The notes: a model not told the origin generated them from the letters alone. 64,000 nucleotides of DNA from Plantago ovata (GCA_028274465.1 CM051455.1:112032261-112096260), one strand, 5' to 3'. Shown: positions 1-11,464, counted from the stretch's first letter. Program-made: numbers and translations.

Positions 1-522
1 ATATTTTAATGGGCAATATTGATGAAAAGGACGAAGTTTTGGTGTTTCGAGAACATTCGTGGTGTATCTAGAAGGTTCTGGATGAGATTTGAGGCCTAGG
101 GGACGAGTTTCAAGGCTTAAAGGTCACTAGAAGGCAAAATCCGAGTCCGAAAAGAAAAAGAAGACCAAAATCTCAATCCCACCGACTGGATGTCCCAGGC
201 GAACCGCCTGGGACGTGGGGCGAATCGCCCCACACCAGGCGAATCGCCTGGAACCTGGGGCGGTTCGCCCGGGAAGTTTCCGCAACTATATATATCTTTG
301 CCTATTTTCTACGTTTTTCATACGTTTTCACCTTATTTTGAGAGACAAATTCTCCAGAGCCTGTTCTGGGAATTATTAGCATAGAAGACTCTTTTTTCTT
401 ATTGATTTGGAAGCTTTAGCATAGAGATTGGACATCTTTGATTTTCGATTCTTGCTTGTGAGTTAGCAATTCATCGGAGATTGACAACCTTCGTTGGTAA
501 CTTGTATCTCATGATTTTTCTG

Positions 523-1902
523 TGATGATGTCGTTTTTCACCAATTAAATTTGTTTAAAAGCCTAAGAACACTTATCACTACACAAACTAGAGTGCAATG
601 GCAAGTTGTCCCCGAGTGTCGTTCTCTCGGGACCTAACGTGGCGTTGTTTGAAGTTTTTGCTAGTAATTTCAGTCAACGAGCTCAAATGTTGATAGAATC
701 GTTTTCTTTAGAACAAAGCAACGAGAAATCAGATTGATGTAATCAAGCTTGGAAAACGGTTGGTGGTAGAAATCAAATACACATGCATGGGTTACGAATA
801 TGCTCACAAGTTCAGTGCGTAAAACCTTCGATCAAGTCTGCTAAGCAACTCGTCTAGGTAACTTTAAGACACACATCATAAAAGATCACTATCAATACTT
901 TAGAGGTGCTTGTCACTAACACCATTTATCTAGCATGCTGCAAATCTCTAACATACAATCCTATAGCTTTCATTGACCAAGAGTTTGTCACTATACTCAA
1001 TTTGAATATATTTTATAGGCAACTAAGAATCATATGAAGGAATTTGCAGCAAGATTGAATCACAATCTCATGTAAGCATAAACATAACCCAAAGCATGCA
1101 TATTCTACATTCTACCACCAACACAAAAGATTTAGCTACTCATATTCATCAACATAGACATCAATTCATATGAATAATAATCAGAATACATCATATCAAA
1201 CTACAAGACAAGAGAGTGATACAAGTTACCACCAAAGCTGTCACTAATCGGTGGAAATCAAAGAAAACCTCTCCGTAGATGATTACGAAGGATGAATTCC
1301 AATCAAAACCTTGAATCCCAAGCTAAAATACAATGTAATCTGAGTTTTCTCTGAACTTTGGGGCTTAGGAGCTCTCCAAAACGAAGTTACAGTTCAAAAG
1401 ATTTTCAAAAAATGACCAAAGATCAGATCTATGAAGGAAAATTCGAAAACGTAACCGCTGCCAAGCGGAGCGCTTGGCAAGCGAAGCGCTTTGGCACTCC
1501 AAGCGCTTCGCTTGGCTTCTGTGCCAAAGCTCCTGGAAACTGAAGCGGAACGCTTCACTATTCCAGGCGCTTAGCTTGGCTCCTGGGCAGATTTTTGTCT
1601 TCAAACTCAACCTTTTTGCCCTCGCATGGCCCTCGGGTGCCTTGGACTCATCCTTCTCGATGCTTATTGATGCTCAAACACTTACGAACAAGCCACGGAG
1701 ATTGGGAAACTTCAACGGGGCCATCTTTTCATCAAAAAGGCTCGTTTTTAGCTCCAAAAATGCCGTTTCTTACCTAAGTGCATGAAAATGCAGAAAACAC
1801 AAAACGTGACACTATTCTACAAAACTAACCAAAAACCAAGACTAGAAGATAGCAAAAGAAGGTAAAAAAGACAAGATGAACGCGTCAAATATACGTTCAT
1901 CA
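523..1902 (-). mobile_element. N6 copy A: solo LTR of a divergent N subfamily
   Basis: A 1380-bp unit starting TGATGATG and ending CGTTCATCA, flanked by a perfect TSD TTCTG (518-522 and 1903-1907). It carries no primer site or internal region, so it is a solo LTR left by LTR-LTR recombination. It interrupts the 5' LTR of N1. The orientation (end ACGTTCATCA on the right) is antisense to N1. At 1456-1590 it has a cluster of imperfect palindromes built on AAGCG...CGCTT, placed like the GGCG palindromes of the other subfamilies. ORFs at 1358-1785 are products of that repeat and are not genes. Confidence 0.88.
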
Positions 1903-3281
1903 TTCTGCTTTTATTTATTTCATTCTACATGTTTTCATTCAATCTTGCTTTGATTCTTGTTGATTGCAATTTATCTATGAGTAGCTAAATCTATCGTTGG
2001 TGATAGTATGTGATTTCTTAGCTAGGGTTCTTGATTATGCATGTGTGGCTTCGCGCGTTTAAGACTTGATTTATTGTTTTATTTCTTTGATCTATCTAAG
2101 CCATCTATCTTCGTAGTGTTGAAGTGAAAGGAACACATAGGACAATTCATGATCATAGATCTCTATACAAACTTCAAGTACTTCATGCATGATTATTACC
2201 CGTTGCTTTGAATGATCATACTATCACTAACTTCCATTATATTTATAAGAAAAGTCTGTGCTTTGCTTAATTTCTGATTTATAGTTGAAGTTAAATTTGA
2301 TAAAGCTAGTTATAGTCCTTAGAGATCGAAACTCGAGGTTATTTTACTTCTACACTACGTGCCTTGGTTTTCGTTGTAGTTGTGAATTGCCTTTGGCTAA
2401 AAACAAATTTATTTGATTAATTGAGTCTGAGAATCTCGTTCATCAAATTCGCCTGGCAAGTCCAGAACGCCTGGAGTATTCTGGATACCCCGGGCGAATC
2501 GCCCCCCACCTGAAGCGGTTCGCCCCGGGTATCCGGATTTTCGTCTGTACACCCGATTTTCTTCCTCTATGCTAAATTATTAATCTTTTTTGCTTCTTTT
2601 ATCACCTTTTTTGGTCTCTCACGAGTTTCTTTGAGTAATATAGGTTGCGAGATTCAAACGTGGTACAAGTTAGCTCTCACCTTAAATCCAATTTCGACGT
2701 TCGGGACGAGCGACGACGTTCAGGTTTGGGGGGGGGGGGTTATCGCTGGGTATTTCTATACTTTATTTAGCTTATGATAAACTCGTGAAACCCTTTGTTT
2801 TCATTTGCACGTTTACCGCTTTCTTAGTAGTTGCATACACTACATTCATCCTAGTATAGTTTTGCATGTTTTGTGTGGAGTTTATTGCCAAATTTTTTGA
2901 ACTTTTTTATTGGGTAGATTAACTAGTTATGACCTTTGACCATGCGTTTCATCTCTATGAATTTGTTTGAGGTTTTTCTCGCTTGGCTTGTCACATTTAT
3001 ATATGCACTTAGTTAAGCTTGGTAGTCTCAACATCACTTAGTGGTGTTTTCTCTACTGCAGTTCACGAAGGCCTTTATAATAAGATGATGCATGTTAAAG
3101 TCTTGTGGTTGTTCTCCCGTGTAATTATGTACCTAAGAGGCAACAAGTCTTCACCTTGCTTTGAGATTGCTAAATGCCTAGGAAGGAGGTAGTGTGAGAT
3201 TGTGTGATCCTTTGTTTGAAACCTATTCTAACGAATAGGTTTGGGGAGGGGGTTAGGCTGTCAATATGACTTGTTTTTCGA

Positions 3282-3319
3282 TTTATTTGATTAATTGAGT
3301 CTGACAAACCAGTTCATCA
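3282..3319 (+). mobile_element. LTR tail of a lost nested N element
   Basis: Only the last 38 bases of an N-family LTR remain, ending CCAGTTCATCA. They are followed by CTTGT, the start of the normal N1 LTR text. The CCAGTTCATCA end is the N3 subfamily signature. The rest of the nested element and the start of the N1 3' LTR were deleted. Copy B has the same scar ending at 28657. Confidence 0.7.
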
Positions 3320-3955
3320 CTTGTGAGTTAGCAATTCATCGGAGATTGACAACCTTTGTTGGTAACTTGTATCTCACGATTTTTCTGCTTTTATTTATTT
3401 CATTCAACATGTTTTCATTCAATCTTGCTTTGATTCTTGTTGATTGCAATTTATCTATGAGTAGCTAAATCTATCGTTGGTGATAGTATGTGATTTCTTA
3501 GTTAGGGTTCTTGATTATGCATGAGTGGCTTCGCGCGTTTAAGACTTGATTTATTGTTGTATTTCTTTGATCTATCTAAGCCATCTATCTTCGTAGTGTT
3601 GAACTGAAAGGAACACATAGGACAATTCATGATCATAGATCTCTATACAAACTTCAAGTACTTCATGCATGATTATTACCCGTTGCTTTGAATGATCATA
3701 CTATCACTAACTTCCATTATATTGATAAGAAAAGTCTGTGCTTTGCTTGATTTCTGATTTATAGTTTAAGTTAAATTTGATAAAGCTAGTTATAGTCCTT
3801 AGAGATCGACACTCGAGGTTATTTTACTTCTACACTACATGCCTTCGTTTTTGTAGTAGTTGTGAATTGCCTTTGGCTAAAAACAAATTTATTTGATTAA
3901 TTGAGTCTGACAATCTCGTTCATCAGTCCATAGGAATTTAGAATTTTAAAGGCAT

Positions 3956-4428
3956 TGTAAAAGAGGAACGTTTGCTGAAGACTTAGATTAGGTACTAGTT
4001 AGGTGCTTTAATTCGCTTATGATGTATCTTGTTTTCTGAAAAGAAAAACAACCTATTGAAGCATTTGCTGATGATGTACTTTGTTTACACAAACAAACTA
4101 TTGAAGCATTAGAACCGTTCAGAAACTTGAAGAATTCGAAGACTGAAGACTAAAGAAGATTTCTGAAGATGGTATCTACAAAGGCACATGTTGCTTAGAA
4201 AGTTGAAACTCAGCAACAGTTTGCATAAGTGAAAATATATATGACAGAGTAGGTTGTGCTTGCTGAAACTGAGACTGACCACTTGCTGAAAAACATATGT
4301 GACCTCCTTGCTGAAAGTACTCGCATTTGCGCTCCAACGTTCATATTTGAATTTCATTCAAATGAACATTAAATGCAAAGTAAGCGCGCGAAGAACATGA
4401 AGACTAGAAGACAAATAAAGGACGCTGC
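3956..4428 (+). mobile_element. C2 copia LTR, left fragment (copy A)
   Basis: Begins TGTAAAAGAGG and runs to GCTGC at 4424-4428, where N2 starts. The copia LTR resumes at 58798 with the same GCTGC, as deduced from copy B. The text is rich in GCTGAA and TTGCTGAA motifs that reappear at 59500-59720. The antisense ORF here (4109-4357) is not a gene. Confidence 0.7.
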
Positions 4429-5033
4429 TGATGAACGAGATTGTCAGACTCAATTAATCAAATAAATTTATTTTTAGCCAAAGGCAACTCACAACTACAA
4501 CGAAAATCTAGGCACGTAGTGTAGAAGTAAAATAACCTCGAGTGTCGATCTCTAAAGACTATAACTAGCTTTATCTAATTTAACTTAAACTATAAATCAG
4601 GAATCAAGCAAAGCACAGATTTTTCTTATCAATATGATGAAAGTTAGTGATAGTATCATCAATCAAAGCAACGGGTGATAATCATGCCTGAAATACTTGA
4701 AGTTTGTATATAAATCTATGATCGTGAATTGTCCTATGTGTTCCTTTCAATTCAACACTACGAAGATAGATGGCTTAGATAGATCAAAGAAATAAAACAA
4801 TAAATCAAGTCTTAAACGCGCGAAGCCACTCATGCATAATCAAGAACCCTAGCTAATAAATCACATACTATCACCAACGATAGATTTAGCTACTATAGAT
4901 AAATTACAATCAACAAGAATCAAAGCAAGATTGAATGAAAACATGTTGAATGAAATAAATAAAAGCAGAAAAATCGTGAGATACAAGTTACCAACGAAGG
5001 TTGTCAATCTCCGATGAATTGCTAACTCACAAG
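4429..5033 (-). mobile_element. N2 left LTR fragment, copy A
   Basis: Starts TGATGAACGAG directly after TSD GCTGC (4424-4428) and is interrupted at 5034 by N3, with ACAAG (5029-5033) as target site. It is the left end (3' LTR) of an antisense N element. The complete version is in copy B. Confidence 0.85.
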
Positions 5034-5782
5034 TGATGAACTGGTTTGTCAGACTCAATTAATCAAATAAATTTGTATTTAGCCAAAGGCAATTCACAAC
5101 CACAACGAAAACCGTAGTGTAGCAGTTGAATAACCTCGAGTGTCGATCTCTAAGGACTATAACTAGCTTTATCTAATCTAACTTAAGATATAAATCAACA
5201 GACGACTTAGCAAAGGTTTTTCTTAACAGATAATGGAGATTGGTGATAGTATGGTCATTCAAAGCATAGCAGGTTAATAATCATGCATAAATTCCCCGGT
5301 TTTGCATAAAGATCTTTGATCAATGAATTGTCCAATTGTGTTCCGTAATTATTCAACACTACGAAGATAGAGATTTAGATAGATCAAAGAAATAAAGCAA
5401 TAACTCAAATTATAATGCACGATATAGCCATTAGCATAATTATTAACCCTTCGCTAAGAAATCACATACTATCACCAACGAGAAGTTTAGCTACTCATAG
5501 ATGTCATGCAATCAACAAAAATCATACCACGAATGAATGAAAACATGATCAAAGATATATAAATATAAATAGAAAAACTGTAAGATACAATGTTACCGAA
5601 GGTTGTCAATCTCCGAAGAATCGCGATCTTACAAGCACCAAAACGCTAAGAAAAAGTATCTCCTAAGCTAAGAACCCCCATAACAGGCTCTGGAGAATTC
5701 CTACCTAAAACTAATGAGAAAGGTGAGAGAAAAGGTCTGGAAAAGTATGAAAAACGGAGAAAACTGAGCAACTATATATAGG
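5034..5782 (-). mobile_element. N3 left LTR, first part, copy A
   Basis: Starts TGATGAACTGG after ACAAG. Runs to CTATATATAGG, where N4 is inserted at base 5783 with TSD ATAGG (5778-5782). The LTR resumes at 12613. Copy B lost most of this part in a deletion of about 400 bp. Confidence 0.88.
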
Positions 5783-7092
5783 TGATGAACCAGAGATTTG
5801 TCGGGTCCCGATTCGGCAAATAAATTTGTTATTTAGCCAAAGGCAATTCACAACTACAACGAAAACCGTAGTGTAGCAGTAGAATGACCTCGAGTGTCGT
5901 TCTCTCAGGACTATAACTAGCTTTATCTATTTAACTAGGAATATAAAAACAGCACACGGGATAGCAAAGGTTTTTCTAACAGATAATGGAGATTGGTGAT
6001 AGTATGATCCTTCAAAGCATAACGGGTCGATAATCATGCGTAAATTCCTCGGTCTTGCATGGAGAACTTTGATCAATCTAATGTCCTGTTGCAATCATTA
6101 AGCACTACGAAGATAATGATACTGACAAGTCAAGCACTATTGTCCTATTGTGTTCCGTAATTATTCAACACTACGAAGATAAACATGCGCATAGGTCGAC
6201 GAGGGTCCAATTGTGCATAATAATTAATACAACATACGAGAATTTAGGCTGAGCCTGATCAACGAAATAAAGCAACAACACGGAGTATAATGCGCGATAT
6301 AGCCATTAGCATGATTATCTTCCCTTCGCTAAGAATTCACATACTACCACGAACGATAAGTTTAGCTACTCATAATAGGCATGCAATCAACAGAAATCAT
6401 AGAAGAAAACATGTTGAAAGATATATAAAAATAAGTAGAATAAACTGTAAGATACAATGTTACCGAAGGTTGTCAATCTCCGAAGAATTGCGATCCTACA
6501 AGCTCCAATCTGCTATGAAAAAGTGTCCTGAGCTACGAACCCCCAGAACAGGCTCTGGGAAGTCCCTACCTCAAACTACAGAGAAAGGTGAGAGAATAGG
6601 TCTGGAAAAGTATGAATTTCGGAGAAAAACTGAGCAACTATATATAGGCTACGAATAAGTGTGGGGCGATTCGCCCCACACACCGGGCGAACCGCCGGGT
6701 GTGGGGCGCTTCGCCCCACGTCCCGGGCGGTTCTCCCGGGAGTATTTTTTGCGGAATTCCACGTTTTCGACGCGTTTTTGGATGTCTTCCCCTTTTCGGA
6801 CTCGGTTTCTGACTTCTAGTGGCCTTCTAACCTCCAGATTCGACCCCTAGACTCCAAATCCTATCCGGAAACCTTCAGATACTCCAAATAGGCTTCTGGA
6901 ACACCAATTCCTTGTCAACTTCAATATAATTGCTCGGAAATCCTTGTTTTTCAACCAAAACCTGTAAAATAAAATCTAAAGGGAAACGTGACACTATTCT
7001 AATAAAATGTACTAAAATATAGCTAAATTAAAATAGAGGATAGCTAAAATAGGTGAAAAAGACTCAAATGAAAGTATAATACACATTCATCA

Positions 7093-8607
7093 AACTCCCC
7101 AAACCGAACCTTTGCTTGTCCTCAAGCAACTAAGCTAGACTCTAATACAAAAAACAATGCAAGACACATAATGGAGTCTCATGCCAAATAAAATGAACTA
7201 ATCTACTGAATCTATCAAAAACATATGAACAAAAACCATATAAATCAAAGCATGAGTATAGGTTGAAGAATACCTCGATTGAGTTATACATATCCACATA
7301 AGCACTTATGTCAAGGCAAGATAGTCTCTCGTAACATTCTCTACCTGGACCTAGTCAGTGACGATGTAATGAAGCATGCCAAGATACGAATGGTTGTCCC
7401 ATGCCTATGAAACTGAGGACTTACTGCTGTTCCACCATGTTAAGACTTTCCCTCAAAGAGGTCGAACCACTACTGGCTCTCATCAAACGAAGGAGGGTTC
7501 CCTATAAAAGATAACACTCCCCTATTCTACCCATCTCTGAACTAAAGTCCTAAGCTATTCACCACTTCCTGAATGGCAGGACGAGGGTGGTCTAGAACAG
7601 ATGACACTCAAGACAGAAAAGATAAAAAATAGAAAATTACAACACGATTGCGAACATTACAAGAATTGGAAAATGAGACACAACACTTTGCTAAACTGCT
7701 ATTTGGCTTTCTTTTTTGGATCCTTCTTTGCTTTTTTGGGGTCTTTTCTTTTTTTTCTTTCTTTTTTTTTCTTTCCAGTTTCTTTTTTTCCTGTTTTTTC
7801 TTTTTTTTTTCTTTTTTCCTGGAATTTTTTTCTTTCTTTTTCTTTTTTTCTTTAGCCAGCAGTAGGATAACAAAAGAGAAACAAAATGACTCACACGACT
7901 TCCCCAAACCTATTCGAAAGAATAGGTTGGAGTACAAAATTTACGGAAAAGGAAAAATAAACTCACGATACGGAAATGAAAAAACGAAAACAAGTCTAAT
8001 GATGGTGTAACCCCCTCCCCAAACCTATTCGGAAGAATAGGTTATAAACAAAGGATCACACAACCTCACACTACCTCCTTCCTAGGCATTTAGCAATCTC
8101 AAAGCATGGTGAAGACTTGTTGCCTCTTAGGTACATAATTACTCGGGAAAACAACCATAAGACCCTAACATGCATCATCCTATTATAAAGGCCTTTGTGA
8201 ACCGCAGTAGAGAAAACACCACTAAGAGATGTCGAGACTACCAAGCTTAACTAAGTGCAATACATAAATGTGACAAGCCAAGCGAGAAAAACCTCAAACA
8301 AATTCATAGAGATGAAGCATATGATTAATGGTATAGTTAGTTAATCTACCCAATAAAAAAGTTCAAAAAATTCAGCAATAAACTCCATATAAAACACGCA
8401 AGACTATCCTAGGATGAATGCAATAAATGCAACCTAAAAAACTAAGAAAGCGGTAAACGTGCAAATGCAATTAAAAAACAAGATACCATACTCAACATCA
8501 CAAAGCCAAACAATACTTAACATCATGGTTTACACCCCATCCCCCTCATGAAACTTAAGCTAGTCCCTAGCAAAAGAGAATGAGTAAATAAAATGTGATA
8601 CTAGATG
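7093..8607 (-). other. N4 3' non-coding region, copy A
   Basis: About 1.5 kb without a credible gene. On the element's sense (minus) strand it contains, from the LTR inward: the polypurine tract next to the LTR (7093-7108); a purine-only stretch of about 150 bases at 7705-7855; two hairpins AACCTATTC/GAATAGGTT (7907-7928 and 8022-8043), each followed by a G-rich tract; and a block shared with N1, N3, N2 and N7 (8070-8420). Lys/Glu-rich or Phe-rich ORFs over 7600-8010 come from the purine tract and are not genes. Confidence 0.75.
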
Positions 8608-9081
8608 TTACCGAACAGTTTGGCCTCGGTCGGCTGAGTATTCAAGAATGGACTCAAGAGTACCTCCCCACGGTGGCCGCCATTCTCTTGGTCCGATGTA
8701 GCAAAGAGACCTAGGAAGCTTCAAAGATCTCACCATGGTGAATGGAATGGTTTGCTTTGCAGGCATATCCAATAAGGACTTCATCAATAGGAGGACATTC
8801 ACTTTGACTTCATCGAGGTGCTTGTTTAGTGGTGGCTCCTGTGTATCTTCCTTGTCAAGCTTTCCACCTTGGAGGAGTAGATTCACTTCTTTGTACTTAA
8901 GAACCTCAGTAGTAACGGAAGGAAGTGGCTTTGGATTGATGCGAATGTCTGCGAGTAAAGAAACAGGGGAGCAGGGGTCATCCAACTCACTGGTCATGGG
9001 AGGCGGTTCTCCCCCCATGCTGGGCGACTCGCCCCCCACCTCCAGGGGGGGCGTCGCCTTCCAATCCTTTCTCCTCTTCAA
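8608..9081 (-). pseudogene. N4 post-gag frame, copy A
   Basis: Open frame overlapping the 3' end of the gag reading frame but in another frame. It has no ATG at its start, so it could only be translated after a frameshift or is a decayed part of a longer polyprotein. The visible protein is Gly/Pro-rich near the start, where GGCG palindromes are translated, then charged (KLDKEDTQ, LNKHLDEVKVNV). I see no protease DTG motif. The N3 homologue covers 39552-39968. Function unknown. Confidence 0.45.
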
Positions 9082-9214
9082 GTTCTCGAACCTCTTCTAC
9101 TTCAGCACAATTCAACAAGCTGAATTCTTCCGTAAGATGCTCAATTACTTCAACTTCTTCAACAACTTTTGCTATACGAAGGTCATCTTCAACTTGCTCG
9201 GCATGTGCATCTTC

Positions 9215-9934
9215 CTAACTGATTTCTTCGGCTTCAAAATACTCCTCGGATGAGCTTCCTGCTTCACCTCGATCTACTTCCTTTGCGGTGATGTGAATTG
9301 GTATGACCTCATCGGATTGTGTTGAACCTCTAGCGTACTTACGGAGGACTTCTTCTGCCTCGTCGATCGTACATTCTCCCAGACCGCCGCTCAATCGATC
9401 CACTCCAAGTCGTTCCTCTTCACGAAGTCCACCAATGAAGCACCAAATCAACTCCCCATCTTCGAAACGGTGATGGGGGCACTCACGTTTATAAAGCTCA
9501 AAACGTTCGTAGGCGTCACAAAACTGCTCATACTCTCCTTGCTCGAAATATTGGATCCTATCACGTAAGGCAATTGTCTCATGATAGGGCATGAACCGCG
9601 CCAAGAACTCCTCTACTACTTGGCCCCAAGTTTTCAGCGATCCTGGTTCTAACCTTGCAATCCAACGCCTCGGCTCATACCCCAGAGTAAAAGAAAATAA
9701 TTTCCTACACAATTGGTCCTTAGTAAACCCTTCTGCTGGAATTCTTTCTATTTCCTTCTCATAGGATCGAATGAAACTCCATGGGTCCATCCCTACTCCA
9801 TCTTCGTACCTTGGTAAGTACCTCACCATGGACTCCGTCACCTCATACCTCATTAACTCATCTTCCAGGTATACGGAAGATCCTCTCCTCACCTGCGAGA
9901 ATTGGGGTGTCATGCGAGCGCGCATGGACATCAT
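9215..9934 (-). CDS. Athila-like Gag, N4 copy A, truncated by TAG
   Basis: Capsid-type Gag (Retrotrans_gag fold) that would form the cytoplasmic virus-like particle. The open frame extends upstream to 9964 but has no ATG there; the first ATG gives a start at 9934. Numbered from the open-frame start, hallmarks are WSFIRSYE (about 62-69), WIARLEPGSLKTWGQVVEEF (101-120) and an acidic tail. The frame ends at a TAG where the N3 homologue has GAG, so the acidic C-terminus is lost. No zinc knuckle is visible. Copy B differs at a few residues only. The gag family is inferred from motif pattern and the tRNA-Asp primer site. Confidence 0.75.
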   Translation of the reverse strand: MMSMRARMTPQFSQVRRGSSVYLEDELMRYEVTESMVRYLPRYEDGVGMDPWSFIRSYEKEIERIPAEGFTKDQLCRKLFSFTLGYEPRRWIARLEPGSLKTWGQVVEEFLARFMPYHETIALRDRIQYFEQGEYEQFCDAYERFELYKRECPHHRFEDGELIWCFIGGLREEERLGVDRLSGGLGECTIDEAEEVLRKYARGSTQSDEVIPIHITAKEVDRGEAGSSSEEYFEAEEIS

Positions 9935-10004
9935 ATCTGTATTTCTGTAGTAAGAGCAACTCAAAACTAAAAATTAGTTCTATTAGCGTAATCAAACACA
10001 ATAT

Positions 10005-11255
10005 TGATGAACTGGGATTTGTCAGGTCTCGATTCAGCAAATAAATTTGTTTATTAGCCAAAGGCAATCCACAACTACAACGAAAACTGTAGTGTAGTAG
10101 TAGAATGACTCGAGTGTCGTTCTCTCGGGACTATACTAGCTTTATCAAATCTAATTAAGAATATAAAACAGCAGATAGAAAGGAATAGGGGTTTTCAAGC
10201 AGATAATGGAGATTGGTGATAGTATGGTCCTTCTTAACATAATGGGTCGATAATCATGCATAAATTCCTCGGTCTTGCATAGAGATCTTTGAATCAATCT
10301 TGTGTCCTGCTGCAAGTATTAAGCACTACAAAGATAATAAGGGTCTGACTCATCAACAACTAACGTCCTAATGTGTTCCGTAATTATTCAACACTACGAA
10401 GATAATTGGTCTGATTGGTTGACAAGTGTCCATGTGTGCATAATAATCAATACAACATACGAGAATTTTGGTGTTCAACTGATCAACGAAATAAAGCAAT
10501 GACACGGAGTATAATGCGCGATATAGCCATTAGCATGATTATCTTCCCTCGCTAAGAATTCACATACTACCACCAACGATAAATTTAGCTACTCATAGGC
10601 ATGCAATCAATAGCAATCATAGAAGAAAACATATTGAAAGAATATAAAATAAGTAGATAAAAGTTGTAAGATACAAAGTTACCGAAGGTTGTCAATCTCC
10701 GGATGATTGCGATCCTACGCGCTCCAATCTGCTATGAAAAAGTATCCCCTAAGCTATGGAACTCCCAGGACAGGCCCCGGGAAGTTCCTACCTAAAACTA
10801 TAGAGAGAGGTGAGAAAGTAGGCTTGGAAAGATATGATTTTCGGAGAGAAAACTCGCAACTATGTATAGGCCCGAAATTCTTCTGGGGCGATTCGCCCCA
10901 CAGTGTAAACGTGGAATTTTCGCGTTTTCGACGCGGTTTTGGATTTCTTCACCTTTTCGGACTCGGTTTATAACTTCTAGTAGCCTTCTAACCTCCAGAC
11001 TCGGCCCCTAGACTCCAAATCCTATCCGGAAACCTTCAGATACTCCAAATATGCTTCTGGAACACCAATTCCTTGTAGACTTCAATATAAATGCTCATAA
11101 ATCTCCGAATTTCAACCAAAACCTGTAAAATAAAATCTAAAGGGAAACGTGACACTATTCTAATAAAATGTACTAAAATATAGCTAAATTAACATAGAGG
11201 ATAGCTAAAATAGGTGAAAAAGACTCGAATGAAAGTGTAAAATACACATTCATCA
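10005..11255 (-). mobile_element. N5 copy A: solo LTR
   Basis: A 1251-bp unit, TGATGAACTGG to ACATTCATCA, with perfect TSD AATAT (10000-10004 and 11256-11260). It lies in the leader of N4 between primer site and gag. There is no internal domain, so it is a solo LTR. In copy A the GC palindrome next to the TATA region (10884-10901) is single; copy B has two. Confidence 0.9.
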
Positions 11256-11443
11256 AATATCACCAAAAATTCCGAGAGCACAAACACGCAAGGTAACCAA
11301 GAATAGGTTAGATGAATTTACTGAAGAAGATAGGAGGAAAGAAATAGGGTAAGAAGGTGAAATTTTTAAGAGACAATCCAAGATCTGTTCTGGGGGTTCA
11401 ATGCTGAAAATATAAACAAATTAAACAGAAAAAAGGAGTTTAG

Positions 11444-11461
11444 TCCCCGGCAACGGCGCCA
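11444..11461 (-). promoter_or_regulatory. Primer binding site of N4, tRNA-Asp type
   Basis: On the minus strand this reads TGGCGCCGTTGCCGGGGA, the complement of the 3' end of plant tRNA-Asp, which is the primer used by Athila elements. It lies 3 bases from the 5' LTR (LTR begins at 11465 in window direction). Confidence 0.88.
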
Positions 11462-11464
11462 ATT

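Larger units (their letters stand above)
1..3925 (+). mobile_element. N1 copy A: LTR element, left end off-window
   Basis: Sense-strand member of the GTTCATCA LTR family. The 5' LTR is 1-522 plus 1908-2445, split by solo LTR N6. A short internal remnant is 2446-3281. The 3' part ends at 3925 in GTTCATCA, followed by GTCCA (3926-3930), which matches the GTCCA before the N1 start in copy B. The internal region lacks the primer site and gag: after the LTR end at 2445 the sequence jumps directly to 3' non-coding material with a G-run at 2722-2739. At 3281/3282 it jumps again into the tail of another LTR. This is a heavily deleted element with no coding capacity. Confidence 0.85.

Noticed and set aside
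190-270. CRISPR-like or satellite array
   Set aside because: The units are short palindromes of unequal spacing without regular spacers, they occur inside defined LTRs of a plant retrotransposon, and no cas-like genes are present.
1358-1785. Paired ORFs on both strands in N6
   Set aside because: They translate the palindromic AAGCG/CGCTT cluster; a palindrome is open on both strands by symmetry. The region is a solo LTR.
7600-8010. Lys/Glu-rich and Phe-rich small proteins
   Set aside because: They arise in several frames on both strands from one purine/pyrimidine tract in a non-coding region, with copies in N3 and N2 that do not keep the frame.
8735-9253. 172-residue plus-strand ORF (and its copy at 33672-34190)
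   Set aside because: It is the antisense of the gag/post-gag region of N4; the minus strand carries recognisable Gag motifs and the element's transcription direction.
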